Shown here one piece after another: positions 11,411-20,527 of a stretch of 64,000 nt of DNA (position 1 is its first letter; every line of letters starts with the position of its first letter). Origin of the DNA: Eumeta japonica. Its lineage: Eukaryota; Arthropoda; Insecta; Lepidoptera; Psychidae. Where the stretch lies: contig BGZK01002012.1 of NCBI GenBank assembly GCA_005406025.1, positions 1-64,000 of the forward strand, in the 5' to 3' direction. The notes beneath the pieces are model-generated. The model was not told where the DNA came from, did no database searches, and was given only the letters and a program-made list of their open reading frames with translations. Position numbers and translations under genes: made by a program.

Positions 11411-11667
11411 TAAGGGGGCAAGTAAAATGCCTCGATATAAATCCACTACATACCCTGCCCGAGGGGACACTTATTCCACTTTTTTTTTTCTGAGAAATTT
11501 CAGAAAAGTTTGTTTTTACTTGCAGCACGTTTTACTGTTTCGACAATTGAGCTGGTGACGCGAGACTGAAGTCAGATATTTTCATGTTACTGAAGCATAT
11601 AATTTTCAATTGATAGCTCGTCGAACATTAACTTGCGTATTACATAAAGGAAATTTAAAATATCTTA
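11411..11667 (-). repeat. dispersed repeat family F, copy 1 (inverted partner at 15.6 kb)
   Basis: The reverse complement aligns along its length with 15624-15930. Shared landmarks are CGACGAGC, ATCAATTGAAAATTATATGC, TTCAG, TCTGAAATTTC, AATAAGTGTCCCCT, GGGTAGGGTATGTAGTGG and ATATCGAGGC with TTTTACT. No coding frame. The copies face opposite ways and enclose about 4 kb that includes mariner 1 and repeat G. Confidence 0.85.
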
Positions 11668-11897
11668 TGGTTTTTTAACTGACAAATAATTAAAAATCCA
11701 GAACAGCTATTGAAGCTATTTTCAACCACCGGACCAGGTAAGTGATTTGTTACTTTATGGGTAATTTATTACTTCCTTAAGCTAATTAAGGTAGAAGAAA
11801 AATTCTAAGCTCATTTACAATGAAAAAATAAGAAGCATTACTGCCAGAAAACGCAATATGAAACAGGGATTTTTAGGCATATCTATTTAAAAAAAAA

Positions 11898-11945
11898 TCC
11901 GCCCAAGTGCTAGTCGGACTTGCGCACCGAGGTTTCCGCACTACA
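11898..11945 (+). repeat. CCGCCCAAGTGC dispersed repeat fragment
   Basis: TCCGCCCAAGTGC, TAGTCGGACTTGCGCACCGA and GGTTTCCG match a short motif I know as very common in Lepidoptera, next to GGTTCCGT-type repeat ends. It ends about 10 bases before the mariner insertion site. Confidence 0.55.
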
Positions 11946-11955
11946 GTACGATATA

Positions 11956-13191
11956 TTAGGTCGGAGAAATTTTTTTTTTCATTTTTTATAAGTAAAAAGT
12001 TGCAGCAAAATTTCTTTGGTTGTGCTGTTTGTATCTGGCTAGTTTTGATACCATTAAATAGATGACATTTAAAAAAAATAAGAAGGAAAAATAAAAACGA
12101 TGTCCCGCCATTTTTCTATTGTTTTTCTGCCAACCAAAATAAGTAAATCTAACATAGAAATTCGATACATTATGACGTTTTATTAGAAGAAAGGAAAAAA
12201 TCGACGTAAGCTATGAAAAAAAATTGTAATATATATCTGGTTCAAGAGTTTGTTTTTCGGTAATTTTGATGTTAAAGATGAACATCGCCCTGGTCGACTT
12301 GTTACGGATAAAGACGATGCTATTTTAGAAAAATTAAAACAAAATCGGCACATCACTTCTTACGATACGGCTGAAGAGCTACAGATTGATCATTTAACAG
12401 TTTTAATCCATTTGAAAAACACTGGATATATAGAAAAGGTTGACACTTGGATCCCAAACGAGTTCACTGAAAGAAATTTATTAAATCGTGTATTCATTTG
12501 CGATTCTCTAGAAACGTAATGACACCGAACCACTTTCGAAGAGATTGGTCACTGATAATCTTATACGGGTTACTCACGACGAGAACGTGCGCAAGAGTTC
12601 ATGGTCAAAAGGCAAGTGATCCCCATAAACTGTAGCGAGACCCGAATTGACACGCAATAAGTTGATGCTATGTGTATGGTGGCATTGGGAGGGCATTATT
12701 CATTATTTGCTTTTACCGCCGGGCAAAATCATCAATTCTGATCTTATCTACCAACAGCTGATGAGACTTAAGCAAGAAGTATATAAAAAACGGCCGGAAT
12801 TTATCAAGAGAAAAGGTGTGGTTTTTCACGACAACACACATCATCTTCACCAGCCAATCATCAAAATGGTTGGAGTTAATGTATCCATCATAAAACCCTG
12901 ACTTTGCACTCTCAGAAACTTCTGGAGAGACCGAAATAGGTGAAAAACTAGTTTCGGTTTCTCAGAATGTTTTAGATGACGTTAGATTAACATCAAAAGA
13001 GAACTGTCAAAACTACTTGTCACAGTTTTTTGATCAGAAGTTCCAAAAATTTGTACAGCAATGGGATTATGTCCCTACCTACAAAATGGCATATAATAAC
13101 ATATATACTATAACTATATGTAAATAAAATATTTTGAAAAGTTATCTTGAACTTGAATATAAAATACGCAAAAACTTTTTCCACGACCTCA
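11956..13191 (+). mobile_element. mariner element 1 (degenerate, both ends present)
   Basis: The left terminal repeat starts TTAGGTCGGAGAAA at 11956. The right end, read in reverse, starts TGAGGTCGTGGAAA at 13191. Both continue into similar T-rich DNA, and a TA dinucleotide flanks each side (11954-11955 and 13192-13193), as for Tc1/mariner target duplications. Length is 1236 bases, close to the usual 1.3 kb. The transposase inside is broken, so the copy is dead. It sits between the CCGCCCAAGTGC fragment and a family G repeat. Confidence 0.88.
12250..13100 (+). pseudogene. mariner transposase pseudogene 1
   Basis: Mariner (DD34D) transposases cut and paste their own element. Part of the DNA-binding region is visible at 12280-12510, with a PGR-like motif (HRPGRLVTDKDD), a second helix-turn-helix ending in HLTVLIHLKNTGYIEKVD and then WIPNEFTERNLLNR. 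After a frameshift, the first catalytic region is recognisable only as LVTDNLIRVTHDENVRKSSW (expected VTGDEKW). The 84-codon block at 12647 carries VWWHWEGIIHYLLL and HDNTHH around the second catalytic Asp. The PYSPDLAPSDYH segment with the third Asp is missing: the frame jumps to SLRNFW-like sequence. The C-terminal NGIMSLPTKW-like end is present near 13058-13090. The first ~85 codons are also poorly preserved. Several frameshifts, stops and this deletion rule out activity. Confidence 0.88.
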
Positions 13192-13224
13192 TATTTGTGT
13201 TCAATAATAAAAACAAATTATTTT

Positions 13225-13625
13225 CAATCATTCATTTGCGGATTCTTAGCACGATATTCACTTACAAGTGTGATAATAATAATAATAACTAACTAATTAA
13301 TCTTAGTTATTTTTTGTTTGCACTATAATCAAGCCAAGTTTGTCGTTTGTATATATTACCGATTTTACAATAGAGAAAAAATAAGAAAAATAAAGTTATA
13401 CCCACTAAGTATGCACTCGCGTACTTGGCGATTATCAGTTTATACTGGACATTAAAACGAACCGTAACAAAGCAAACTTCAAACTTCTTATAGGTTTTTC
13501 TGTAATCTATAAGTAAATAACCATCGTATTTATTTTTTTCATGATTTTATGGGCTACAGTTTCAGACATAAGGGGAATGGTCAATTTTCATGTATTTACT
13601 TATATGGATTTAAAATTATTTACTT
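13225..13625 (+). repeat. dispersed repeat family G, copy 1
   Basis: About 370 bases align with 48587-48940 in the same orientation. Landmarks are ATTCTTAGCACGA, CACTTACAA, GTATGCACTC, CGTACTT, GTTTATACTGGA, TTTCTGTAAT-like DNA and TTTTATGGGC. No coding frame. The copy starts about 30 bases after the mariner right end, so mariner 1 landed at or near its edge. Confidence 0.78.
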
Positions 13626-13729
13626 TAATATTTTAAAAAAATGGTACAGATTACAAGATTGTTTATTTAATTGTCTCGTTTAAAATATGAACTTTATCGG
13701 TTAAGTAGATTCAGATCAAATTGACTGTG

Positions 13730-13806
13730 ACAGATGAACAGATAGACAAACAAGTGATACCATAAGGTTTCCGATTTTTTTTTCATTCGGAGGTACGGAA
13801 CCTTAA
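13730..13806 (+). repeat. repeat end of the GGTTCCG/TACGGAACC class
   Basis: ACAGATAGACAAACAAGTGA, ATAAGGTTTCCGA with a T-run, then GGAGGTACGGAACC. The same class ends family B at 9.5 and 52.9 kb and occurs at 21.4 and 50.4 kb. Confidence 0.6.
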
Positions 13807-14004
13807 ACGTTAAAAACAATAAGTTTTAATTTAACTTCAGTAACTATGAATATTTTTTCTGATAGCGCGAGTACTAATAAAGAAATGTAAGTTCTTTTCG
13901 TTCTTATATCTGAACAACTAATTAAGTACGTCATGGGATGGAAATTTGAAGGTCGTGAAAACTGTTTGTCGTTTTAGAAACTAAAGCCCGTGGTGGCAGA
14001 GATT

Positions 14005-14260
14005 AATATAGTTTAGCACTCCACACCTACGGCTGTGTGCTTTAAACTCACATTTGCAATAATTAACTGTTAAAGTTGAAAGCTGAACCCGTCGAAATAC
14101 GTTGTTTCAGCTTCACAATTGACAGTTAACCGATAATCTTAGGATGATGTCGGAGGTGCGTGGGACCGCCTCTAAATGGTAATTTAACTCCCAAATCCGC
14201 GATTTTAGCATTTGTGACATTAACGGTATAGGTTGATTTTAATTTGAATATTTTCTTAAT
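14005..14260 (+). repeat. dispersed hairpin repeat family C, copy 1
   Basis: Shares landmarks with 28075-28310: a GTGTGCTT start, AACTGTTAAAGTTGAAAGCT, then ACGTTGTTT, CAATT, AGTTAAC and GCATTTGTGACATTA. The arm AATTAACTGTTAAAGTTGAA is nearly complementary to TTCAGCTTCACAATTGACAG plus TTAAC, so 14060-14130 folds into a stem-loop. It is likely a MITE-type element. Confidence 0.65.
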
Positions 14261-15623
14261 GATTTATAGTCATAGACAATAATTTGGATTTTTCCTCGCA
14301 ATCCATTTTAGAAACTTGCAACATCTATGAAATTAAGAATCATATATTGCGCGTTTATCATAACTAACAACAAGCAGTCAGTTAATATTTGACTTTAAAG
14401 GCATTTTTTTTGAAGCAACAGTATTTGACAGTTTTGCTAAATGTCAAAATAAATGTTTTGTTTATAATCACTCCGGTACTAAAGTTAATACATTTAAATA
14501 TATTTTGTATACCTTTACTTTATATATATGAATATACTGCATACACTACTAATAAAGCAAATAGATAATCTGTGCTATCTAGTCTTATATCCTAGTGGAT
14601 GGATAGTTTATCATTATTTTCACAAAACTGTTGTCTTCTACTATCTACTGGCAAAATAGTCACCGAGGCTGCCTCAGCATATTTGAAAGATGACCGAAAC
14701 CGACCAAGAAACTTTTCAAAACGACCGAAATTGATTTAGTGCATTCAAATATGTAGCCAAAAATTCGCACGGAATGGATCGGTCCAAAAAATAAGATTAG
14801 AGCTAATTACTGGAGAGGGGGCTAGCAAGAATTGATTTCGTTGAACAAATTATGGAATATTTTTGACTAACAAAAATATAATTAAATTTCTAAATCAGTC
14901 CAAAGTATGCGCTTGCAGAAATGTAATGTATGTAAAAAAAATGTTTATTTTTTTACATTCAGTTTACGGTAGTAATTACTTTTCACACACAAGGAGTCAA
15001 GTAGCACCTTTCTTAAAGGGGATATTAATATCCGGTATCATTTTAAGTTCAATATAAATCGAACATTAAGTTTTTCATACTGTTTTGAAATATTTAACCA
15101 TTTTATACTTAATTTCAGATTCTATGTAACTTATGTGTTTACTCCCTTGATTACGTGGAAAATAAATGTATGTTATTTAAACATCGTTTCCTTTATGTAC
15201 TTCAAATCCCTTTCCCATACTTTATATGGTCGATTCATCCCTGAATTATCACTCGTGTAAACTTAGCGAATGTCGAGTGGACTTCAACACGATTTCAACA
15301 ATGTCGATCTCGATGACCTCAACATTAATACATAATAAGATTTAGATTAATTCATAGCGATGAATATGAATTTAATTGTTTATCGCGTGACCAGTTCGGT
15401 GCGCACGAGTCGAAATCTGATGCAAATACAGTGCGCTTGTCGGATAAAAGTTCTGTTACTGTAACGATAGCTAAAAAAATACTTGTACACACATTTCTCC
15501 TAATATAAGTACATATCTACTAAAATATAATTTTATTCATGTCTTCGAGCTCTATGGAAAATAAAGCCAGTCTTTAAAATTGTACGCTATAACAAAATGA
15601 GTAAAGACGTTGTATAAATTTCT
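14261..15623. other. AT-rich noncoding DNA
   Basis: No gene or defined repeat family seen. Short frames such as 14863-15057 are Lys/Ile/Phe-rich and look random. Confidence 0.45.
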
Positions 15624-15930
15624 TAGACATCTTAAATTTCATTTACGTAATTCGTAAGGTAATTTTCGACGAGCAATCAATTGAAAATTATATGCTTCAG
15701 CAACAGGAAAATATCTGATTTCAGTTTCACTTCGTCAGCTTGATTGTCGAAGTAGTGAAACATAAATACTTAACATAAATATTTTTCTGAAATTTCGTGA
15801 AGAAGAAAGTAAAATAAATGCTGCACCTAACATAAATATCTTTCTGAAATTTCGTGGATAAGAAAGTGAAATAAGTGTCCCCTTGGGTAGGGTATGTAGT
15901 GGATTAATATCGAGGCGTTTTACTGTTTAA
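15624..15930 (+). repeat. dispersed repeat family F, copy 2
   Basis: The partner of the minus-strand copy at 11.4-11.7 kb. It is about 50 bases longer because of an internal duplication: CATAAATAT, TTTCTGAAATTTCGTG and AAGAAAGT occur twice in a row (about 15776-15815 and 15832-15870). It ends in GGGTAGGGTATGTAGTGG, ATATCGAGGC and TTTTACTGTTT. Confidence 0.85.
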
Positions 15931-16599
15931 AAGCTGATGTTTAATTGTTTGTTAGTTTGAAATGCATGAAAACTTTCCAAGAGCACATAATATTCAACAT
16001 CATCTTACTATAGGATACTCGAAAAGCGTATCGTTTATTTGAGTATCACTCGAGGCGATTAAGAGGATGACAAAAAATAACTTCTTCGTAATTTTTTGGA
16101 TCCATCAATCGCTGTTTCTCGAACAGAAGCAAAATGAGAACTCCTGTTCTCTTTTTCGGAAGACATTTAACAGTCATAAAATATGAAATAGTTACTGATG
16201 ATTTTGAAGTAATTGACGTTGTCCAAGTATGATATAGATTTTTTTATTTAGTTTAACCGCTAGAAATACAACTGAATAGACCGCCTGTACGATAACTCAA
16301 TAAAAATATGAATAGATCGAATTGCATTTGAATATATTGATAATGTAAGTATTACCGTTATTGATCCTGTATTACAGAAAAACTCTGTACAGAGACCTAT
16401 ATTTATCTGGCCCCGTACGTGGGAAAAAAAAAGGAATACAGTACGATATTGTGCTAGGACGGTAAATTTCCCCTTCAAGAATTTCCCAATATCGGATATA
16501 TGCGTAGCCCGTACCTTTTCCCAGGTAGACTCGGTAAGAAGGAGGGAGGTTATACAGAAAGCACGCAATAATCCCGCCTCTACAATGCCCCAAATCGAA

Positions 16600-16800
16600 T
16601 AAATATCCCTACTCGGCCCGACAATCTGAACTCGCGCACGTCGCCGATAAGAGATTTATATCGCGCCCAGAAGCCGAACTCTTTGGTGGGCGGCGCGCAC
16701 TTGTTCCCGTGGGTGTACGCCTCACTTGAACGTCAGGCTCCAAGATCAGTATGCAAACCAAGCTCGCTTTGCTTTGGCGACTGGCGGTAATAAATAAAAC
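16600..16800. other. GC/CpG-rich island
   Basis: CTCGCGCACGTCGCCGATAA, GTGGGCGGCGCGCACTTG and neighbouring DNA stand out from the AT-rich surroundings. No open frame looks like a protein. It lies about 160-350 bases upstream of the TATA/Inr candidate, so it could be promoter-proximal DNA. Confidence 0.35.
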
Positions 16801-16860
16801 ACCACCCTGTCCAGCAATATTGATTAGTATTAATTAAGAACGTGATGCTTTCATATTTTT

Positions 16861-16875
16861 GGAACGAAGTTCCTT
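16861..16875 (-). repeat. 15-mer AAGGAACTTCGTTCC, copy on minus strand
   Basis: An exact match (reverse complement) to the same 15-mer at 17525 and 38101. The word is a small hairpin, GGAAC-TTC-GTTCC. Confidence 0.7.
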
Positions 16876-16957
16876 ACGGCTTGGAGGATATAGGGATTTT
16901 GCTGCGCGACCGAACTGAAAAAAATGTAATAGTAAAACCGTAAGAAAAAGTCCGTGG

Positions 16958-16996
16958 TATAAAACCGTTATGAGACGTGCGCAGGCGCGACAGTCG
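16958..16996 (+). promoter_or_regulatory. candidate TATA/Inr core promoter
   Basis: TATAAAA at 16958-16964 is followed by an arthropod initiator-like ACAGTC centred on 16992. That spacing is about 34 bases, close to the canonical 30-31. The DNA between is GC-rich (GTGCGCAGGCGCG). A CT-rich stretch follows at 17025-17070. No coding exon is visible downstream, so the call rests on the core motifs alone. Confidence 0.28.
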
Positions 16997-17519
16997 TATA
17001 CACAAGCGAGTAGTGTGTATTACCTTCTCTTCTCTCCCTTTTTGTTCTCTGTCCCTCTCTCTCTCTATTACCACTCCACCCCGCCAATGGCTAGTATATA
17101 CTCATGAATTCATGGACAAGCACGTATTAATAATATTCACATAATAGATACATTTTACTGTGAGTAGTCACGCTTATTTTCATATAATTTCAAATCGTCA
17201 AAACATAGTAACAAAGGCAAGTGAACTAACAAGTGACTTGAATGCATGTAACAGTGATAAAAGTGGGAAACTATTCTATTTCTATGTAATTTTAGGTTGT
17301 CAAACAAAATAAAAAAGACAAATTTTGTTATTTTAGTTGATAATTTGAATTACGATTTTTTTTTGTTTTGCGTAATTTATTTTATTTCCTAAAATACTGA
17401 ATTTCCTAAATACTTTTGTAATTTAAATAAAAACTAATCAGAAAATTTAAGAGAAAAATCAAGAAAACCTACATAAAATTGAGCACGATTTTTTTTGCAA
17501 ATTGTTTCGATTCTACATT

Positions 17520-17580
17520 AGCCGAAGGAACTTCGTTCCTACCTGGTGGCCCGCGACACCACTCGTTTTATATTAGTGTT
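17520..17580 (+). repeat. dispersed repeat with AAGGAACTTCGTTCC
   Basis: The 15-mer at 17525-17539 is followed by TACCTGGTGGCCCGCGACACC. I recall similar 'ACTTCGTTCC...GTCCCGCGACACC' strings as common in lepidopteran DNA. The 73-codon plus-strand frame crossing it is incidental. Confidence 0.5.
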
Positions 17581-18700
17581 CATAACTCATATTTTGGGTT
17601 CTTAAACCATTTAAATTATATGATTTCATTACACCTGATGCTATATAAGTTTGTTTTATGTAATCATTTTATTAATAAAGCTAATAATTCTCTTTTTTAA
17701 TTCTTTGAGTGCTTAAGTCAAAAAGTATAAAAATACAATATTATAATATCACAAAATGTGTGCGAACTTACGGCAATATTTGAACAACACGAATTTAATA
17801 GTTAAATAGAATAGAAGACGTATACCTAGAGTGAAACTAATGTGCTTCTGCTAACTTCAAGTCTCAGATTAAGCACGTGGTGGGGATGGAGGGCTGATAA
17901 AATTAGATTCGTATGCACACTGCGTTCATAAAGTTTTGTTGGCTGTTTGAATATCTCATTGTCTGCACGGCATCTTTGTCGTCATCCTAAATGTTTCAAC
18001 ACGTGTTCTCTTGGTGGATAAGAGACTAGACATAATAATATTACAGCAGAAGTGCGTTGCAATGAATACTTTTACAAATAAAAAAACAGTTGTTAGCTGT
18101 TTAGGTGTTCCATGACCGCGAATCATCGATTTTCGGAATTTTTCTGTTTGGCTGTTTGTTCGTTAAATTAGAATTACACAAGTGCGTTTGTCTGCGACAA
18201 AGTTAAGTCTCGTTTATAAATTTGTTTATATTTTTGTCGAGTATTATTATACACATTTAATTGAGAGTATTAATTAACATAAAGACAGTAAAATAAATGC
18301 AATGATCCTCAATATAGTTGTTTTACACACAAACACCACAGTCTATGCGGACGAAGTCGCGGATAGCTTTTACCCCCGCCTTGGGAGTACGATGACGTGA
18401 ACAGCCATAGGTTGTAGATATATATTACTAGATTATTGAAATGCAAAAGACGATCCCTTTTACCTGATATCAAACGATAGCGATTACACGAAATAACAGA
18501 ATGGTAATAGGAAAGAAGAAAAGACGTACCACGGGAGGAGCTGCTTCGTTTCCCTCAACTGCTGGCGCGCCCTCATCCTTATTTGGGTAAAAATACTTGA
18601 TTATAGTAGACTTTTTTTAGAATTTAGAAACTTCTATACGATACACACTCGATTCACGTGAACTATTATTTATATATCTCCACACATATACGGATATCTA
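17581..18700. other. AT-rich noncoding DNA with one repeat end
   Basis: The only recognisable item is GCGGACGAAGTCGCGGATAG at 18346-18372, a dispersed lepidopteran repeat terminus. The rest shows nothing I can name. Confidence 0.45.
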
Positions 18701-18710
18701 TTTTGTCTGG

Positions 18711-18733
18711 ATATATATATATATATATATATA
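18711..18733. repeat. (AT)n microsatellite
   Basis: About eleven AT dinucleotides between CTGG and ACCACAC. Confidence 0.9.
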
Positions 18734-18785
18734 ACCACACAAAAAATTTTAGTCGCCACGGCAGTGTCAATTTGAATTATGAAGG

Positions 18786-18800
18786 CCGCTAGATGGCGCT
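18786..18800 (+). promoter_or_regulatory. CTCF-like motif CCGCTAGATGGCGCT
   Basis: The word contains the AGATGGCGC core of the conserved CTCF recognition sequence, with the CCGC flank in place. A near-identical word (CCGCGAGATGGCGCT) lies at 38634-38648 in the same orientation. Binding is an inference. 'CGCTAGATGGCGC' is also frequent in repeats of some insects. Confidence 0.4.
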
Positions 18801-19425
18801 TGTTTCAATTTTAGGAATGATTAAAGAAACAATTTGGAGGGACTATTTATCCAAAATAACTACAATCACAATATTGATGAAAAAGTTGCTGAATCATTTT
18901 TTTTTGTCAATTTTGTTTATTTTACTCGAGAGATTGAATCCTATGACTGACACGAAAGTCCCTTCCCCGAGCTTGATTTCCTCATTGCCCGATTTAAGCG
19001 ATCGCTTTTGTAGAGTTCATTTGAAATCGCTCATTACATTCAAACTTCTAACTTCCCGATTCATTCACCAAACATATTTTTCATGTGAAAGCGGATGTAC
19101 AGTTTACGCCCTGTTCATAAATATACGGCCGATTTTGACGTGTTTACCGGAAAACAACCGACGTTTGTGATTGATATCTGCCGTTACATCCTTGAATGAT
19201 ATTAAATGTCAACGTAAATCATTTGCAAGCTAACCGAACGTTTTAGGGGAAAAATATTAAAACGAGCAATCAGATTGCATATATTTTATTATTCTCCTTA
19301 ACTGATAGTCATATTTTAGATTTTCCGTGACCACGAACGTCTTGTAGTACTTCTCGAAGTTCCGATAAAAATGAATTATGATCGATGTCATTTAAAAATT
19401 TTAAAGATTTTTACTTATAGATTAT
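18801..19425. other. noncoding DNA with a random 125-codon frame
   Basis: A plus-strand frame runs 18793-19170. The translation has no recognised motif and starts inside the CTCF-like word. It could be a decayed mobile-element segment. I do not call it a gene. Confidence 0.4.
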
Positions 19426-19748
19426 TAAATTTTTCAAAAAATGAAACCACCTTCAGAACCTATTTGAATAAGTTTCAAATTCACTTCCAAAACAACTAAT
19501 TAGTTGTTTTTGGAGTCGATTCCAGCTATAGCAAGACAAAACAATGTATATAACATATTACATAATACATAAACATTAATATAAATCGTTGGGAGTCATA
19601 AAGAGATCTTCTGGAGAAGACAACCATGTCTGATTCATCAATAGCTGGAACTGACTATAAAATAAACTAATTTGTTGTTTTGGAAATGAATTTAAAAATT
19701 ATTTTAATTGATTTTTGAAGGTGGTTTAATTTTTTGGAAAATTTAGTT
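19426..19748. mobile_element. palindromic MITE with long terminal inverted repeats
   Basis: The left arm starts AAATTTTTCAAAAAATGAAA, then CCACCTTCA. The right arm, read in reverse, starts AAATTTTCCAAAAAATTAAA, then CCACCTTCA. Complementarity continues inward with gaps through TTCCAAAACAAC and TTCCAGCTAT, giving arms of roughly 120 bases around a centre of about 85 bases. There is no coding capacity. AT-rich ends with TA-like flanks suggest a Tc1/mariner-type MITE, but a clean target duplication is not visible. Confidence 0.85.
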
Positions 19749-20294
19749 TCTTTTATATTTTCTTTATCGAGTAATTAGGCCATGGTCTAATATGGTCTAA
19801 TAAAATCGGACAGGCATCTTCTTTACTTTTATACGGAGCAAGTGGAAAAGCATTTCCGATCCAGAATTTATTGTCTACAAGAGTGTATAGATCCTTCCAG
19901 GATCTATACATTCCTAGTTGAAGTGTAACTACCAAATTATTAATACACAAACTACATAAATTATATTTATTCTTTATAATATAAAAGTTCTACTAATCAT
20001 ACACATTACGTTTTTATTCATTTCCACGTCAACTTAATCCACTCTCTTTCTAATGTTATCGCTAAGAGTTCTGACGTATTCCTGCTATGATTGTCACGTT
20101 GGAATTATATAAATGAATGAATATACGTAGGTAGATTAATACCTCATTAATCTTAGTTCTGCGTATACTAGGTTTTACAATAGTCATTGAAGAGTTTTAC
20201 TGGCGACAAATTGCAGTATTATCCTGAATTCCTTACCATTAAGCACGATATGATCGCTACCATACGCAAAAACTTAAATAACTAAAAAATGAGC
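19749..20294. other. noncoding DNA
   Basis: No gene. A small repeat of GATCTATACATTC and its complement near 19885-19915 (AGTGTATAGATCC / GGATCTATACATT) can form a hairpin. Confidence 0.4.
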
Positions 20295-20527
20295 TCAAAC
20301 ACACTATACGTTCCTGTCATATTTGAGGGTTCCTCTCGATTACTCTAAGATGCCATCATCAGATCCTGCTTTTCTTATCACGATACTATTCTTAGGTTAT
20401 CTACTTTCCAATAAAAAAAATCATTAAAAACGGTTCATAAACGACGGAGTTATCCGCGAACACACATAAAAAAATATATACGGTTGAATTGAGAAACCTC
20501 CTCCTTTTTTAAAGTCGGTTAAAAATT
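20295..20527 (+). repeat. lepidopteran dispersed repeat ending AAAGTCGGTTAAA
   Basis: GAGGGTTCC, CCATCATCAGATCCTG, the AAAAACGGTTCATAAACGAC region, TTATCCGCGAACACACATAA, GGTTGAATTGAGAAACCTCC and TCCTTTTTT then AAGTCGGTTAAA follow in the order I know for a very common repeat 3' end in moths and butterflies. The open upstream part is non-coding. It is one of the best taxonomic markers in the window. Confidence 0.75.

Noticed and set aside
18793..19170. 125-codon plus-strand frame
   Set aside because: No recognised domain, no splice context, and random-looking composition.
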